64,000 nt of DNA from Deinococcus sedimenti (GCF_014648135.1 NZ_BMQN01000005.1:62001-126000), one strand, 5' to 3'. Counted from the first letter of the stretch, positions 11,242-20,069 are shown. Notes: generated by a model not told the origin, from the sequence alone. Program-made: numbers and translations.

Positions 11242-11786
11242 GCCGCGTGTTTCTCGACCTCGCCCTGTCCCTCGACGGCTTCATGGCCGCCCCCGGCGGC
11301 GCGGACGGCGGCCTGCACGACTGGTACTTCGCACCGGACGCCGCAGAGGACATCAAGGCCGAACTCCTCTCCCGCATCGGGGCGATCATCCTGGGCCGCG
11401 CGGCCTTCGGCACCGCCCCCGACGGCTTCGACACCGAATACCACGTCCCGCACTTCATCCTGACGCACACGCCCAGGCCCAGCGTCCACCGCGGCGGCGC
11501 GAGCTTCCACTTCGTCACCGGCGGCGTGCACGACGCACTGACCCAGGCGTGCGCCGCCGCCGGCGACCGGGACGTATGCGTGGCCGGCGGCGCGGACGTG
11601 GCCCGCCAGTTCCTCGCGGCAGACCTGCTCGACGAGATGCAGCTGCACGTCGCGCCCGTCCTGCTGGGCGGCGGCCTGCGCCTGTTCACGGACGCCCCGC
11701 CCACCCGCCTGAAACACCTCCGCACCGTGCAGTCCGCCCACGCCACCCACGTCACATACCGCCTCCGGACACCCCCGCAGGCGTGA
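11238..11786 (+). CDS. DHFR/RibD-C family reductase (first)
   Basis: The 182-residue protein follows the RibD C-terminal/dihydrofolate-reductase-like fold: LDLALSLDGFMAAPGG at the start, GAIILGRAAFG in the middle, and AGGADVARQFLAADLLDEMQ followed by [12 protein letters not shown] at the end. Family members bind NADPH, and many are uncharacterised reductases often linked to drug or stress response. It is first in the nine-gene run and appears translationally coupled to the preceding ten-codon ORF. The substrate is unknown. Confidence 0.85.
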   Translation: MSRVFLDLALSLDGFMAAPGGADGGLHDWYFAPDAAEDIKAELLSRIGAIILGRAAFGTAPDGFDTEYHVPHFILTHTPRPSVHRGGASFHFVTGGVHDALTQACAAAGDRDVCVAGGADVARQFLAADLLDEMQLHVAPVLLGGGLRLFTDAPPTRLKHLRTVQSAHATHVTYRLRTPPQA

Positions 11787-11914
11787 ACCCGGCGCCCGCT
11801 CCACCATGACCCTGGACCTCCTCCACGCCCCGCAACCCCTCACCCTGCGCGCCACGCGCACCCTCACGCACGGCGGGACGCTCCCGGCGTCCGCGCACAC
11901 CAAGGAGCACTGAC

Positions 11915-12472
11915 ATGGGCCGACTCGTGATCTCGGAATTCATCTCACTGGACGGCGTGATCGACACGCCCTCATGGACCGCCCCGTACTGGAACGACGA
12001 CATCGCCGCCTTCAAGGGCGAGGAGATGGGCGCCGCCCGCGCGCTGCTGCAGGGCCGCGTCACGTACGACGGCATGGCCGCCGCGTGGCCGGGGCGCGGC
12101 GACGAGGACCCCGGCGCGGCGATCATGAACTCCATTCCCAAATACGTCGTGTCCACCACGCTGCGCGAGGCGACGTGGAACAACTCCACCATCATCCGCG
12201 AGAACGTCGCGCAGGAAGTGCAGGCCCTCAAGGACCGCACGGACGGCGACCTGCTGGTCTACGGCAGCAGCCAGCTGTTCCGCTTCCTGTCCGCCCACGG
12301 GCTCGTCGACGCGCTGAACCTCCTCGTGTACCCCGTGGTGCTCGGCGAGGGCCAGCGCCTGTTCGCCCAGGACGGCGGGACCGCGACCTCCCTGACCCTC
12401 ACCGCGTCCCGGCCCATGGGCGGCGGCGTGATGCTGCTGCAGTACGAGCCCGCACCCACCGCCAACCCGTAA
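11915..12472 (+). CDS. DHFR/RibD-C family reductase (second)
   Basis: The 185-residue protein is a second member of the same fold (ISEFISLDGVID, LLQGRVTYDGMAAAWPGRG, LLVYGSSQLFRFL, LVYPVVLGEGQRLF). It is more like the third copy at 22121 than like its direct neighbour. AAGGAG lies eight bases before the ATG. About 130 bases separate it from the first copy. It is probably transcribed with the surrounding genes and probably acts in the cytoplasm with NADPH. Confidence 0.87.
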   Translation: MGRLVISEFISLDGVIDTPSWTAPYWNDDIAAFKGEEMGAARALLQGRVTYDGMAAAWPGRGDEDPGAAIMNSIPKYVVSTTLREATWNNSTIIRENVAQEVQALKDRTDGDLLVYGSSQLFRFLSAHGLVDALNLLVYPVVLGEGQRLFAQDGGTATSLTLTASRPMGGGVMLLQYEPAPTANP

Positions 12473-12481
12473 GGAGACCCC

Positions 12482-13030
12482 ATGTCATTTCAGGCGTATC
12501 TGGACACCGTGAAGGCGAAAACTGGCAGGACCGTCGCGGACTTCCGCACCGAGAGCGCGGCGCAGGGCCTGACGAAACACGGCGAGATCGTGGCGTGGCT
12601 CAAGACCGGGTACGGCCTGGGCCACGGGCACGCGACCGCCGTGGCCGCGGCCCTGCTGAAAGCCGAGCACTTCAGCGCCCCGAAGGACGACCGCGCGGAC
12701 GCCGTGTTCAGTGGGAAGAAAGCCGCCTGGAAGCCCACCTACGAGGCGCTGTGGGCCGCCGCGCAGACCTACGGCGAAGACGTGGCGATTGCCCCCACCG
12801 ACACGTACGTGAGCTTCACGCGCGGCGGGAAGAAGTTCGCCCTCGTGCAGCCTGGCGCGACGCGCCTCGACCTCGGCCTCAAGCGCCGAGGCGCAGAGGC
12901 CACCGAGCGCTTCGAGGCCGCCGGAACGTGGAACAGCATGGTCACGCACCGCGTCCGCATCACCGACGCCGCGCAACTCGACGCCGAGGTCATGGACTGG
13001 CTGCGCGCCGCGTACGAGGGCGCGTCGTGA
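12482..13030 (+). CDS. DUF4287/DUF5655 domain protein
   Basis: The 182-residue protein has an N-terminal DUF4287-like helical domain (YLDTVKAKTGRTVADF, TKHGEIVAWLKTGYGLGHGH, residues about 5-50). A DUF5655-like domain follows from about 75 to the end (FTRGGKKFALVQPGATRLDL). The pairing is common, but the function is not established. It has a TAAGGAG ribosome-binding site and starts nine bases after the previous stop. Its own stop overlaps the GTG of the transporter by four bases, so both are co-translated. Confidence 0.82.
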   Translation: MSFQAYLDTVKAKTGRTVADFRTESAAQGLTKHGEIVAWLKTGYGLGHGHATAVAAALLKAEHFSAPKDDRADAVFSGKKAAWKPTYEALWAAAQTYGEDVAIAPTDTYVSFTRGGKKFALVQPGATRLDLGLKRRGAEATERFEAAGTWNSMVTHRVRITDAAQLDAEVMDWLRAAYEGAS

Positions 13031-14487
13031 GCGGCCCGCCCGACACCCTGGCCCCCCGCGACCGCGCCGTGATCGTGATCCTGCTGATCGCGACCTTCGT
13101 GGTCATCCTGAACGAGACGATCATGAACGTCGCCCTGCCCGTCCTGATGACCGACCTGCGCGTGGACGCGGGCCGCGCACAGTGGCTGTCCACGGCGTTC
13201 ATGCTGACGATGGCCGTCGTGATTCCCGTCACGGGCTTCCTGCTGCAGCGCCTCGCGACGCGCACCGTGTTCCTGCTCGCCATGGGCCTGTTCAGCGCGG
13301 GCACGCTGCTCGCGGCGCTCGCGCCGGGCTTCGTGCCGCTGCTGCTGGCGCGGATCGTGCAGGCCAGCGGCACGGCGATCATGCTGCCCCTGCTGATCAC
13401 GACCGTGCTGACGGTCGTGCCCCAGCGCGGGCGGGGCGCCGTGATGGGCAACATCAGCATCGTGATCTCGGTCGCGCCGGCGCTCGGGCCGACCATCTCG
13501 GGCCTGATCCTGCAGGCGTTCTCGTGGCGTTTCATGTTCGTGTTCGTGCTGCCCATCGCGCTGGCGGCACTGGCGTACGGCGCGCGCATGCTGGGCAACG
13601 TGGGCGAGCGGAAGGCCGCGCCGCTGGACCTCGTGTCCGTCCCGCTGTCCGCGCTGGGCTTCGGGGGTGTCGTGTACGCGCTGAACCAGGCGAGTGGCCC
13701 CGGCGGTTTCGGCAGCCCGGCGGTGCTGTGGCCGCTCGGCGTGGCCACCTTGGCCCTGACGGCCTTCGTCGCCCGGCAGCGCGCGCTGATCCGGCGGGAC
13801 GCGCCGCTGCTCGACCTGCGCGCCTTCCGGTACCCGCAGTTCACGCTGGGCGTGGGCGTCATGGTGATCGCCATGATGGCCCTGTTCGGCGGGGCGATCC
13901 TGCTGCCGCTGTACGTGCAGGGCGTGCGCGGCCTGAGCACCCTGCAGACCGGCCTGCTGCTGCTGCCCGGCGGGCTGGTCATGGGCCTGCTGGCCCCCAC
14001 CGTCGGCCGCTGGTACGACCGCGTGGGGCCGCGCCCGCTGACGCTGCCCGGCACGGTCCTCATGGCGGGCGCGCTGTTCGGCTTCGGGGGCCTCACGGTC
14101 GCCACGCCCGCGTGGACGCTCGTGGCGCTGCACGTGACCCTGAGCACCGGGCTGGCGCTGCTGTTCACGCCGGTGTTCACGAGCAGCCTCTCGCCGCTGC
14201 CGCCCCGCCTGTACTCGCACGGCAGCGCGATCCTCAGCACCCTGCAACAGGTCGCGGGGGCCGCCGGGACCGCCCTGCTCGTCACGCTGTACGCCGCCCG
14301 CAGCGCCGCCCAGACCGCGCAGGGGGCCGCGCCCACCCTCGCGCAGCAGAGTGGGATCGGACTGGCCTTCACCGTCTCCGCGGGCATCGCCGTGCTGGCC
14401 ATCCCACTCGCCCTGGGCCTCAACCGCACCGGGCAGGCCGGACACGGCGCGCCCGCCCCGGAAACCGCCCCCCAGCCGGGCGACTGA
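13027..14487 (+). CDS. DHA2-type MFS multidrug efflux transporter
   Basis: The 486-residue protein has about 14 membrane helices. It shows the DHA2 hallmarks: NETIMNVALPVLMTDL in helix 1 and the cytoplasmic loop before helix 3, with GNISIVISVAPALGPTISG in helix 5 (motif C type). Proteins of this group expel drugs using the proton gradient. It starts with a GTG at 13027 inside the previous gene's stop (GTGA overlap). In the run it is the only transporter, next to reductases and VOC proteins, which suggests a toxin-handling operon. The substrate is unknown. Confidence 0.9.
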   Translation: MSGPPDTLAPRDRAVIVILLIATFVVILNETIMNVALPVLMTDLRVDAGRAQWLSTAFMLTMAVVIPVTGFLLQRLATRTVFLLAMGLFSAGTLLAALAPGFVPLLLARIVQASGTAIMLPLLITTVLTVVPQRGRGAVMGNISIVISVAPALGPTISGLILQAFSWRFMFVFVLPIALAALAYGARMLGNVGERKAAPLDLVSVPLSALGFGGVVYALNQASGPGGFGSPAVLWPLGVATLALTAFVARQRALIRRDAPLLDLRAFRYPQFTLGVGVMVIAMMALFGGAILLPLYVQGVRGLSTLQTGLLLLPGGLVMGLLAPTVGRWYDRVGPRPLTLPGTVLMAGALFGFGGLTVATPAWTLVALHVTLSTGLALLFTPVFTSSLSPLPPRLYSHGSAILSTLQQVAGAAGTALLVTLYAARSAAQTAQGAAPTLAQQSGIGLAFTVSAGIAVLAIPLALGLNRTGQAGHGAPAPETAPQPGD

Positions 14488-14488
14488 C

Positions 14489-14536
14489 CCCCGACCCCCG
14501 CTCCCACCCCCGACCCTCGCTCCCACCCCCGACAAG
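14489..14536 (+). repeat. Degenerate 19-bp tandem repeat
   Basis: CCCCGACCCCCGCTCCCAC is followed by CCCCGACCCTCGCTCCCAC and then CCCCGAC. This gives about 2.4 units directly between the transporter stop and the next ribosome-binding site. It probably arose by slippage and lengthens the intergenic spacer. Confidence 0.7.
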
Positions 14537-14544
14537 GAGTCCGC

Positions 14545-14991
14545 ATGCCCACGTTCACCGCACCCCTGAAGCAGGAAGGCAGGACCGCGACCGGCCTCGA
14601 GGTGCCGCCCGAGATCATGGCGGCACTGGGCGGCGGCAAGAGGCCCGCCGTGACCGTCACCCTGAACGGGTACGCGTACCGCAGCACGGTCGGCGTGATG
14701 GGCGGCCGCGCGATGATCCCCGTGAGCGCCGAGCACCGCCGCGGCGCAGGCGTCAGCGCCGGGGACCTCGTGACTGTCACCCTGGACCTTGACGCGGCCC
14801 CGCGTGAGGTCGAGGTGCCCGCCGACCTGCGGGCGGCGCTGGACGCGAACCCGGCCGCCCTGGCGGCGTTCGCGACGCTGTCGTACAGCGGAAAACGCCA
14901 GCACACCCTGTCGGGCGAGGGCACCAGGAACCCCGACACGCGGGCGCGCCGCGTCGCGAAGGCCATCGAGGCACTGGCGGGAGGCGCGTGA
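14545..14991 (+). CDS. DUF1905 / YdeI-OmpD-associated family protein
   Basis: The 148-residue protein has a DUF1905 beta-barrel-like domain (residues about 4-90: GLEVPPEIMAALGGGKRPAV, VGVMGGRAMIPVSAEHR). The C-terminal YdeI-type segment follows (LDANPAALAAFATLSYSGKR, then RRVAKAIEAL). Members have been linked to bacteriocin or peptide protection in enterobacteria, but the biochemical role is unclear. AAGGAGT precedes the ATG. The stop overlaps the next start (GTGA). Confidence 0.85.
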   Translation: MPTFTAPLKQEGRTATGLEVPPEIMAALGGGKRPAVTVTLNGYAYRSTVGVMGGRAMIPVSAEHRRGAGVSAGDLVTVTLDLDAAPREVEVPADLRAALDANPAALAAFATLSYSGKRQHTLSGEGTRNPDTRARRVAKAIEALAGGA

Positions 14992-15395
14992 ACTGGACGC
15001 TGGAGGTCGTCGTGGTGCCCGTGACCGACATCGACCGCGCGAAGGCCTTCTACGAGGGTGGCCTGGGCTTCCACGTCGACCATGACGTCCAGACGGGCAG
15101 TGGGCGGATCGTGCAGCTCACGCCGCCCGGCTCCGGCTGCTCCATCGTGCTCGGGCCGCAGCCCGCCCGCATGCCGCCCGGCTCACTGCAGGGCGTGCAA
15201 CTCGTCGTGAACGACCTGCGGGCCGCGCGCGAGGAACTCCGGGCACGTGGGGTGGCCGTCCCGGACATCCAGATTCTGGGCGGCCCGGCGCGCCCCGCCA
15301 CGCCGGACGACGACCTGAACCACGTCGGGTTCCTGTTCCTGCACGATCCCGACGGGAACGGCTGGGCCGTGCAGCAGATCACCGCCCGCTCCTGA
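14988..15395 (+). CDS. VOC (glyoxalase-fold) protein
   Basis: The 135-residue protein is a single-module vicinal oxygen chelate protein. VPVTDIDRAKAFYEGGLGFHVD opens the first beta-alpha unit, and GFLFLHDPDGNGWAVQQI closes the second with the usual metal-ligand Asp/Glu-like position. The fold hosts glyoxalases, dioxygenases and antibiotic-binding proteins. It starts with a GTG overlapping the previous stop. Given the efflux pump nearby, a small-molecule binding or detoxifying role is plausible but unproven. Confidence 0.85.
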   Translation: MNWTLEVVVVPVTDIDRAKAFYEGGLGFHVDHDVQTGSGRIVQLTPPGSGCSIVLGPQPARMPPGSLQGVQLVVNDLRAAREELRARGVAVPDIQILGGPARPATPDDDLNHVGFLFLHDPDGNGWAVQQITARS

Positions 15396-15449
15396 CGCTC
15401 CCCGCACCGCCCTCATTCACGCGGGGCACGCCCCGCCCGGAGGTCAACC

Positions 15450-15869
15450 ATGCCGTCCACCCTCACCGTGCAGCCGTACCTGGGATTCAGCGGGCAGGCC
15501 CGCGACGCCCTGACCTTCTACCAGTCGTGCCTGGGCGGCGCCGTCGAGCTCATGACGGTCGCCGACTCCCCGGTCGCCGCGCACTTCCCGCCGGACGCGC
15601 AGGAGCACGTGCTGCACGGCACCCTGACCAGCGGCCCGCTGATCCTGAACGCGTCGGACATGCGGGAGGACACCACGCGCACCCACAGCGTCTCGCTGGC
15701 CCTGCAGTGTGTCGACGCCGCTCAGGCCCGCAAGGTCTTCGACGCGCTCGCGCAGGGCGGCACGGTCACGCAGCCGCTCGGACCCTCGTTCTGGGGCGGG
15801 CAGTTCGGGGAGCTCACGGACCGCTTCGGACTGCACTGGCTGCTGAACGTGCCCGCAGAGGTCCGCTGA
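15450..15869 (+). CDS. PhnB-like VOC protein (first)
   Basis: The 139-residue protein matches the PhnB/DUF3861-like VOC group (PYLGFSGQARDALTFYQSCL at residues 6-25, VFDALAQGGTVTQPLGPSFW and ELTDRFGLHWLLNV at the end). GGAGG lies before the ATG. Its TGA overlaps the ATG of the next, related gene, so the pair probably arose by duplication and is co-translated. Members are small dimeric proteins, usually of unknown ligand. Confidence 0.87.
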   Translation: MPSTLTVQPYLGFSGQARDALTFYQSCLGGAVELMTVADSPVAAHFPPDAQEHVLHGTLTSGPLILNASDMREDTTRTHSVSLALQCVDAAQARKVFDALAQGGTVTQPLGPSFWGGQFGELTDRFGLHWLLNVPAEVR

Positions 15870-16252
15870 TGCCGCGCGCCATCACCCCGGCCCTGATGTT
15901 TCAGGGCGCGTGCGCGGACGCGCTGGCCCTGTACACCCGCGTGTTCCCGGATGCCCGCGTGGAGAACCTCCAGCACGCCGGGGACGGCACCGTGCGCGGC
16001 GCGACCCTGCACCTGACGCCCACGCTGAGCGTGCGCGTGTCCGACAGCCCGCCCGTCCACTCGTTCACGTTCACGCCCTCCACGTCACTGTTCGTGGACT
16101 GCACCGACACGGCCGAGTTCGAGACGCTGTACGCGGGCCTGTCCGACGGCGGCGAGATCCTCATGCCGCCGGGCGACTACGGCTTCAGCGTGCGCTTCGC
16201 GTGGCTCAACGACCGCCACGGCGTGTCCTGGCAGCTGAACGTCCCCGCATGA
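15869..16252 (+). CDS. PhnB-like VOC protein (second)
   Basis: The 127-residue protein is a shorter relative of its neighbour (ITPALMFQGACADALALYTR, LYAGLSDGGEILMPPGDYGF, WLNDRHGVSWQLNV). It starts at an ATG that shares one base with the preceding TGA. The two share overall layout but limited identity, so the duplication is old. A role within the same pathway as the neighbouring VOC genes is likely but not shown. Confidence 0.85.
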   Translation: MPRAITPALMFQGACADALALYTRVFPDARVENLQHAGDGTVRGATLHLTPTLSVRVSDSPPVHSFTFTPSTSLFVDCTDTAEFETLYAGLSDGGEILMPPGDYGFSVRFAWLNDRHGVSWQLNVPA

Positions 16253-16301
16253 ACCCCGCCGTGACCGCCGTGCCGGTGCGGACCTGCCGCCGGAGGAGCC
16301 C

Positions 16302-16967
16302 ATGAAACTCCTGCTCACGTCCGGCGGGGTCACGAACGCCAGCATTCACGCCGCGCTCGTCGGGATGCTGGGCAAACCCATCTCAGAGTGCCGCGCGCTG
16401 TGCATTCCCACCGCGCAGCACGGCCACCCGTGGTGCACGCCCGACAGCGCGTGGCGGTTCGTGGCCGGGCGCAGCCCCGCGCCGATGGTGGACCTGGGCT
16501 GGGCCAGCGTGGGCCTGCTGGAACTGCTGGCCCTGCCGCACCGGCCCCGCGACCGCTGGGAGGCGTGGGTGCGCGCCGCCGACGTGCTCCTCGTGGACGG
16601 CGGCGACGCGGCCTTTCTGACCCACTGGCTGCGGCAGACCGGACTGGCCGACCTGCTCCCCGACCTGACGGACACCGTCTGGGTGGGCGTCAGCGCCGGG
16701 AGCATGGCCCTCACGCCCCGCATCGGCCCGCAGTTCCTCTCCTGGCCCGGCGCGAATGGCGACGACTGGGGACTGGGCCTGGTGGACTTCTCGATCTTCC
16801 CGCACCTGAACTACCCGGACTTCCCCGACAACCGCATGGCGAACGCCGAGGCGTGGGCCGCGCAGATCGGCGGGCCCGCGTACGCCCTGGACGACCAGAG
16901 CGCCGTCCGGGTGGTCGGCGGCGTGGCCGAGGTCATCTCGGAAGGGGAGTGGCGGGCGTTCCCCTGA
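16302..16967 (+). CDS. Peptidase S51 (dipeptidase E-like) protein
   Basis: The 221-residue protein belongs to the S51 group: LLLTSGGVTNASIHAALVG at the start, DVLLVDGGDAAFLTHWL in the middle, and the nucleophile elbow VGVSAGSMAL near residue 135. Related enzymes cleave Asp-X dipeptides or cyanophycin. It has a GGAGGA ribosome-binding site and is the last gene of the run. The divergent repeat element and convergent pmbA follow, so transcription probably ends in 16968-17126. Confidence 0.83.
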   Translation: MKLLLTSGGVTNASIHAALVGMLGKPISECRALCIPTAQHGHPWCTPDSAWRFVAGRSPAPMVDLGWASVGLLELLALPHRPRDRWEAWVRAADVLLVDGGDAAFLTHWLRQTGLADLLPDLTDTVWVGVSAGSMALTPRIGPQFLSWPGANGDDWGLGLVDFSIFPHLNYPDFPDNRMANAEAWAAQIGGPAYALDDQSAVRVVGGVAEVISEGEWRAFP

Positions 16968-16990
16968 CGGGCGCCCGCCACCCCCTGCAC

Positions 16991-17131
16991 GTTATACGGA
17001 TTCCGTCTGTTTCGCCCTCCACCCGGAACTTTACCGGGTGGCCAACTCCACGCCCGGAACCCGTTCTTCTCCTGCTCGCTCTGCTCGGGTTGAAAGCTGT
17101 TGCAAACCTTTCAACCGGAGTCGGTCTTACT
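16991..17131. repeat. MITE-like repeat element (copy D)
   Basis: The unit is about 140 bases. One end reads TTATACGGATTCCGT and the other CCGGAGTCGGTCTTA, which are imperfect inverted ends. It holds two hairpins: CCACCCGG against CCGGGTGG (about 17019-17041) and GGTTGAAAG against CTTTCAACC (about 17088-17116). The segment GTGGCCAACTCCACGCCC to CTGCTCGCTCTGCTCG aligns with the dispersed repeat at 32934 and 35272. It lies between two convergent genes and may act as a terminator for both. Confidence 0.65.
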
Positions 17132-18497
17132 GTCCGGCGATGGACAGGGACCCGACCAGCACGTCCGGCGCGCCCGTGCCCATGTACGTCCAGTGCAGGT
17201 CAGCCCCCACCCACTGTACGTCCCGCAGCAGGTCCAGGAAGTTCCCGGCGACCGTGAACACGTCCAGCGCATGCTGCCGCTCGCCCTCCTGCACGAGGAA
17301 CCCGCTGGCCTCCAGGCTGAAGTCCCCGGTCACGGCGTTCGCGCCCGCGTGCCCGCCACTGACACCCAGCAGCTGAATCCCGCTGAACGACGCGGTCGGC
17401 ACGTCTGCCCCGGTCGCGTGCGGCACCAGGTAGAGGTTGCTGTGCCCCACGCCCACCGGGCTGCCCAGACCGTACCGTTTGGCGTGCCCGGTGCTGCTCA
17501 CGCCCGCGCGGGCGGCGGTGCCCTGGTTGTGCATCACGGCCTGCAGCTGGCCGTCCTCCACCAGCGTCAGGGGCGCGCTGGGGCAGCCCTCCGCGTCGAA
17601 CGGGCGGGCCATCAGTCCCGTCTCCAGCGTCGCGTCGTCCATCAGGGTCACGCCCGGCGCGGCGATCACGTCGCCCACCCGCCCGGCCAGGGGGCTCTTG
17701 CCCTCCTCGATCATGCGGCCACTGAACATCGGGGCGAACAGGCCCAGCAGTTCCGCCATGGCCCGCCCGGTGATCCACACCGGGAACGCCCCGCTCGGCG
17801 CGGGCTGCGCGCCCAGCAGCGCCGCCGTGCGCTCCACGGCCGTCAGCGCGGTGCGGGTGGGGTCCAGCTGCGTGAACTCCCGCGTGAACTGCCAGTCGCC
17901 GTCCATCTTGCTCTGCCCGTTCTCCGACAGCAGCGGGTACACGGCCGTCATGGCGTACAGCGCCTGCGCACTGCGCTCCAGCCCGCTCGTGTTCGCCACC
18001 TGCCAGTCCCGCACGCTGTCCGAGTACCCGCCGTACGGGACGCTGATCACGCGTGGGTCCGCCCCGGCCGCCGCGCGGTCCAAGTCCAGCGCCGCCGCGA
18101 CCTTCTGCGCGACCGTCACGCCGCTCAGGCCCTCGCCGCTCAGGTCCATCGCGGGCGGCTCAGGCCAGTTCACCAGCGCCGCGCCCGCCTCGGGGACCGT
18201 CAGCTCGGCGTTCTCCGCCGCGCGGTCCAGGGCGCGCTCCAGCGCCGCCTCGCTCAGGTTCTCCGTGAAGCTCTCGCCCCACGCGCCGCCCCGCAGGACG
18301 CGCAGCGCCACGCCCTGCTGCGTGGACAGCTGGAACTTCGTCACCTCGCCCTTCAAGGCACTGACGCTGGTGTCCTGCTCACGCTGCGCGAACACCTCCA
18401 GCTCCAGGCCCCGCGCCCGCGCGAGGTTCAGCAGGAACGCCTGCGCCCCTTCCGGGGAGAGCTGAGCGTCCGGCGCGCGGTTCAGTTTCCGGTTCAT
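17127..18497 (-). CDS. pmbA: TldE/PmbA metalloprotease partner
   Basis: The 456-residue protein is the non-catalytic or regulatory half of the TldD/TldE protease (residues about 25-100 QDTSVSALKGEVTKFQLST, late VIAAPGVTLMDDATLETGLM and SFSGIQLLGVSGGHAGANAV). It lacks the HExxxH motif, as expected for TldE. The ATG at 18497 overlaps the tldD stop in an ATGA arrangement, so the two are co-translated as subunits of one complex. In E. coli the pair matures microcin B17 and degrades CcdA; no such substrate is seen nearby. Confidence 0.9.
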   Translation of the reverse strand: MNRKLNRAPDAQLSPEGAQAFLLNLARARGLELEVFAQREQDTSVSALKGEVTKFQLSTQQGVALRVLRGGAWGESFTENLSEAALERALDRAAENAELTVPEAGAALVNWPEPPAMDLSGEGLSGVTVAQKVAAALDLDRAAAGADPRVISVPYGGYSDSVRDWQVANTSGLERSAQALYAMTAVYPLLSENGQSKMDGDWQFTREFTQLDPTRTALTAVERTAALLGAQPAPSGAFPVWITGRAMAELLGLFAPMFSGRMIEEGKSPLAGRVGDVIAAPGVTLMDDATLETGLMARPFDAEGCPSAPLTLVEDGQLQAVMHNQGTAARAGVSSTGHAKRYGLGSPVGVGHSNLYLVPHATGADVPTASFSGIQLLGVSGGHAGANAVTGDFSLEASGFLVQEGERQHALDVFTVAGNFLDLLRDVQWVGADLHWTYMGTGAPDVLVGSLSIAGQ

Positions 18498-19888
18498 GCG
18501 CGGCCCCCCACGGTGATCTCCGAGATCAGGATGTGCGGCTGCCCCACGTCCGTCGGCAGGCTGCCGGACACGCTGCCGCACATGCCCTGCCCCAGCTGCA
18601 GGTCCCCGGCGACCCCCACGATGTTCATCAGGTCCTGCGCGCCGTTCCCCACGAGCGCCGCGCCCCGCAGCGGTTCGGCCACCTCGCCCCCGCGGATCAT
18701 GTATGCCTCGTTCACCGAGAAGTTGTAGTCCCCGGTGCCCGGCACGACGCTCCCGCCGCCCATGGTGCGCGCGTAGATGCCGTGCTCCACGCCCCGGATC
18801 AGTTCCTCGGGCGTGCGGTCCCCGGCCGCGATGAACGTGCTGCGCATGCGGCTGGCAGGCGCGAAGCGGTAACTGGCGCGCCGACCGCTGCCCGTGCGGG
18901 CCTCACCGGTCTTCAGGTGCCCCACGCGGTCCACCATGTACGACCGCAGCATCCCATTCTCGATCAGGGTGGTCCGCTGCGGGACCATGCCCTCGTCATC
19001 CACGCCCAGCGCACCCCACGCGCCGGGAATCGTGCCGTCATCCACGGCCGTCACGCAGTCGTGCGCGATGCGCTGCCCGATCTTCCCGGCGAACACGCTG
19101 GCGTTCTTCTCCACCGCGGTCGTCTCCAGGATGTGCCCGCACGCCTCGTGGAAGATCACGCCGCCGAACGCGTTCCCGATCACGACCGGGTACTTGCCCG
19201 CCGGGGCGTACGCCGCGCCCAGCATGGCGTTCGCGATCCGCGCGGCCTCCGCGCCGATCGCCTCGGGCGGGCGCTCCTCGAAGAACTCCAGGCCGCGCCC
19301 CGCGCCGGGTCCCGACATGCCGGTCGCGCGGTCCGTGCCGTCCTGCGCGATTGCGGTGCACATGATCCGCGTGCTCAGCCGCTCGTCCTCCGCCCACAGC
19401 CCCTCGGAGTTCGCGATCAGCACGCGCTGCACCATGTCCAGGTAGTGGACATCCACCGTCCGCACCGCGCCCGCCCCGGCCGCCGCCGCGTGCGCGCGGC
19501 GCATCAACGCCAGTTTCTGCGCCTTCGCCGCGTGCAGCGGATGCTCCCGCGCCACCTGCATGGGCGTCACGTCCACCCGCGTGAAATCCAGGCCGCCCGC
19601 GCCGCCCGAGTCCGTCACGCCCGCGTCCCCGCGCGCCTGCGCCACCTGCCGCGCCAGCTCCAGCAGCCCGGTCGCCGTCACGTCGTTCGTGTACGCGTAC
19701 ACGACCTGCGTGCCGTACAGCAGCCGCACGCCCGCCCCGAACAGGTTCCCGTCCCGCGCGTCCCTCAGTTCCCCCTGATGCAGCCGCAGGGCCGTATTCA
19801 CGCGGTCCTCCACGAACAGCTCCGCGAACTCCGCCCCGCCCCGCCGGGCCGCGCCCAGCACCTGCGCCACCAACGCCTCATCCAGCAT
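18494..19888 (-). CDS. tldD: Metalloprotease TldD
   Basis: The 464-residue protein carries the catalytic zinc motif FHEACGHILE (HExxxH) near residue 248 and the downstream PGAWGALGVDDEGMVPQRT. It ends in FSVNEAYMIRGGEVAEPLRG and a VGVAGDLQLGQGMCGS segment, all typical of TldD. A proper ribosome-binding site (AGGAGG) lies five bases before the ATG, one of the few leadered genes here. A palindrome GTGACGGTCAC (19906-19916) lies close upstream of it. It is the upstream gene of a two-gene operon. Confidence 0.93.
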   Translation of the reverse strand: MLDEALVAQVLGAARRGGAEFAELFVEDRVNTALRLHQGELRDARDGNLFGAGVRLLYGTQVVYAYTNDVTATGLLELARQVAQARGDAGVTDSGGAGGLDFTRVDVTPMQVAREHPLHAAKAQKLALMRRAHAAAAGAGAVRTVDVHYLDMVQRVLIANSEGLWAEDERLSTRIMCTAIAQDGTDRATGMSGPGAGRGLEFFEERPPEAIGAEAARIANAMLGAAYAPAGKYPVVIGNAFGGVIFHEACGHILETTAVEKNASVFAGKIGQRIAHDCVTAVDDGTIPGAWGALGVDDEGMVPQRTTLIENGMLRSYMVDRVGHLKTGEARTGSGRRASYRFAPASRMRSTFIAAGDRTPEELIRGVEHGIYARTMGGGSVVPGTGDYNFSVNEAYMIRGGEVAEPLRGAALVGNGAQDLMNIVGVAGDLQLGQGMCGSVSGSLPTDVGQPHILISEITVGGRA

Positions 19889-20069
19889 GACTGCCTCCTG
19901 TTGTCCGTGACGGTCACCATACCGGCCCGCCAGGCCCGCGCGAGGCAGAAACCCGCCGGGCAGGCCAGATGGCCTATCGGTCTGCCCACCACATCGCCCG
20001 CCACCTCACTGGCTGCGCCCGCCTGAACCGGCCCTCCCGGCGTGGGGTGGGGGCGGGTATCCTCGCGGT

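Noticed and set aside
11806..11913. 35-codon ORF between the first two DHFR-like genes
   Set aside because: No ribosome-binding site, low-complexity Thr/Leu/Pro composition, and its end contains the ribosome site of the next gene. It may be chance.
17127..19888. TldD/PmbA as part of a RiPP or microcin maturation cluster
   Set aside because: No short precursor peptide, cyclodehydratase or exporter lies next to the pair, which is also a common housekeeping protease.
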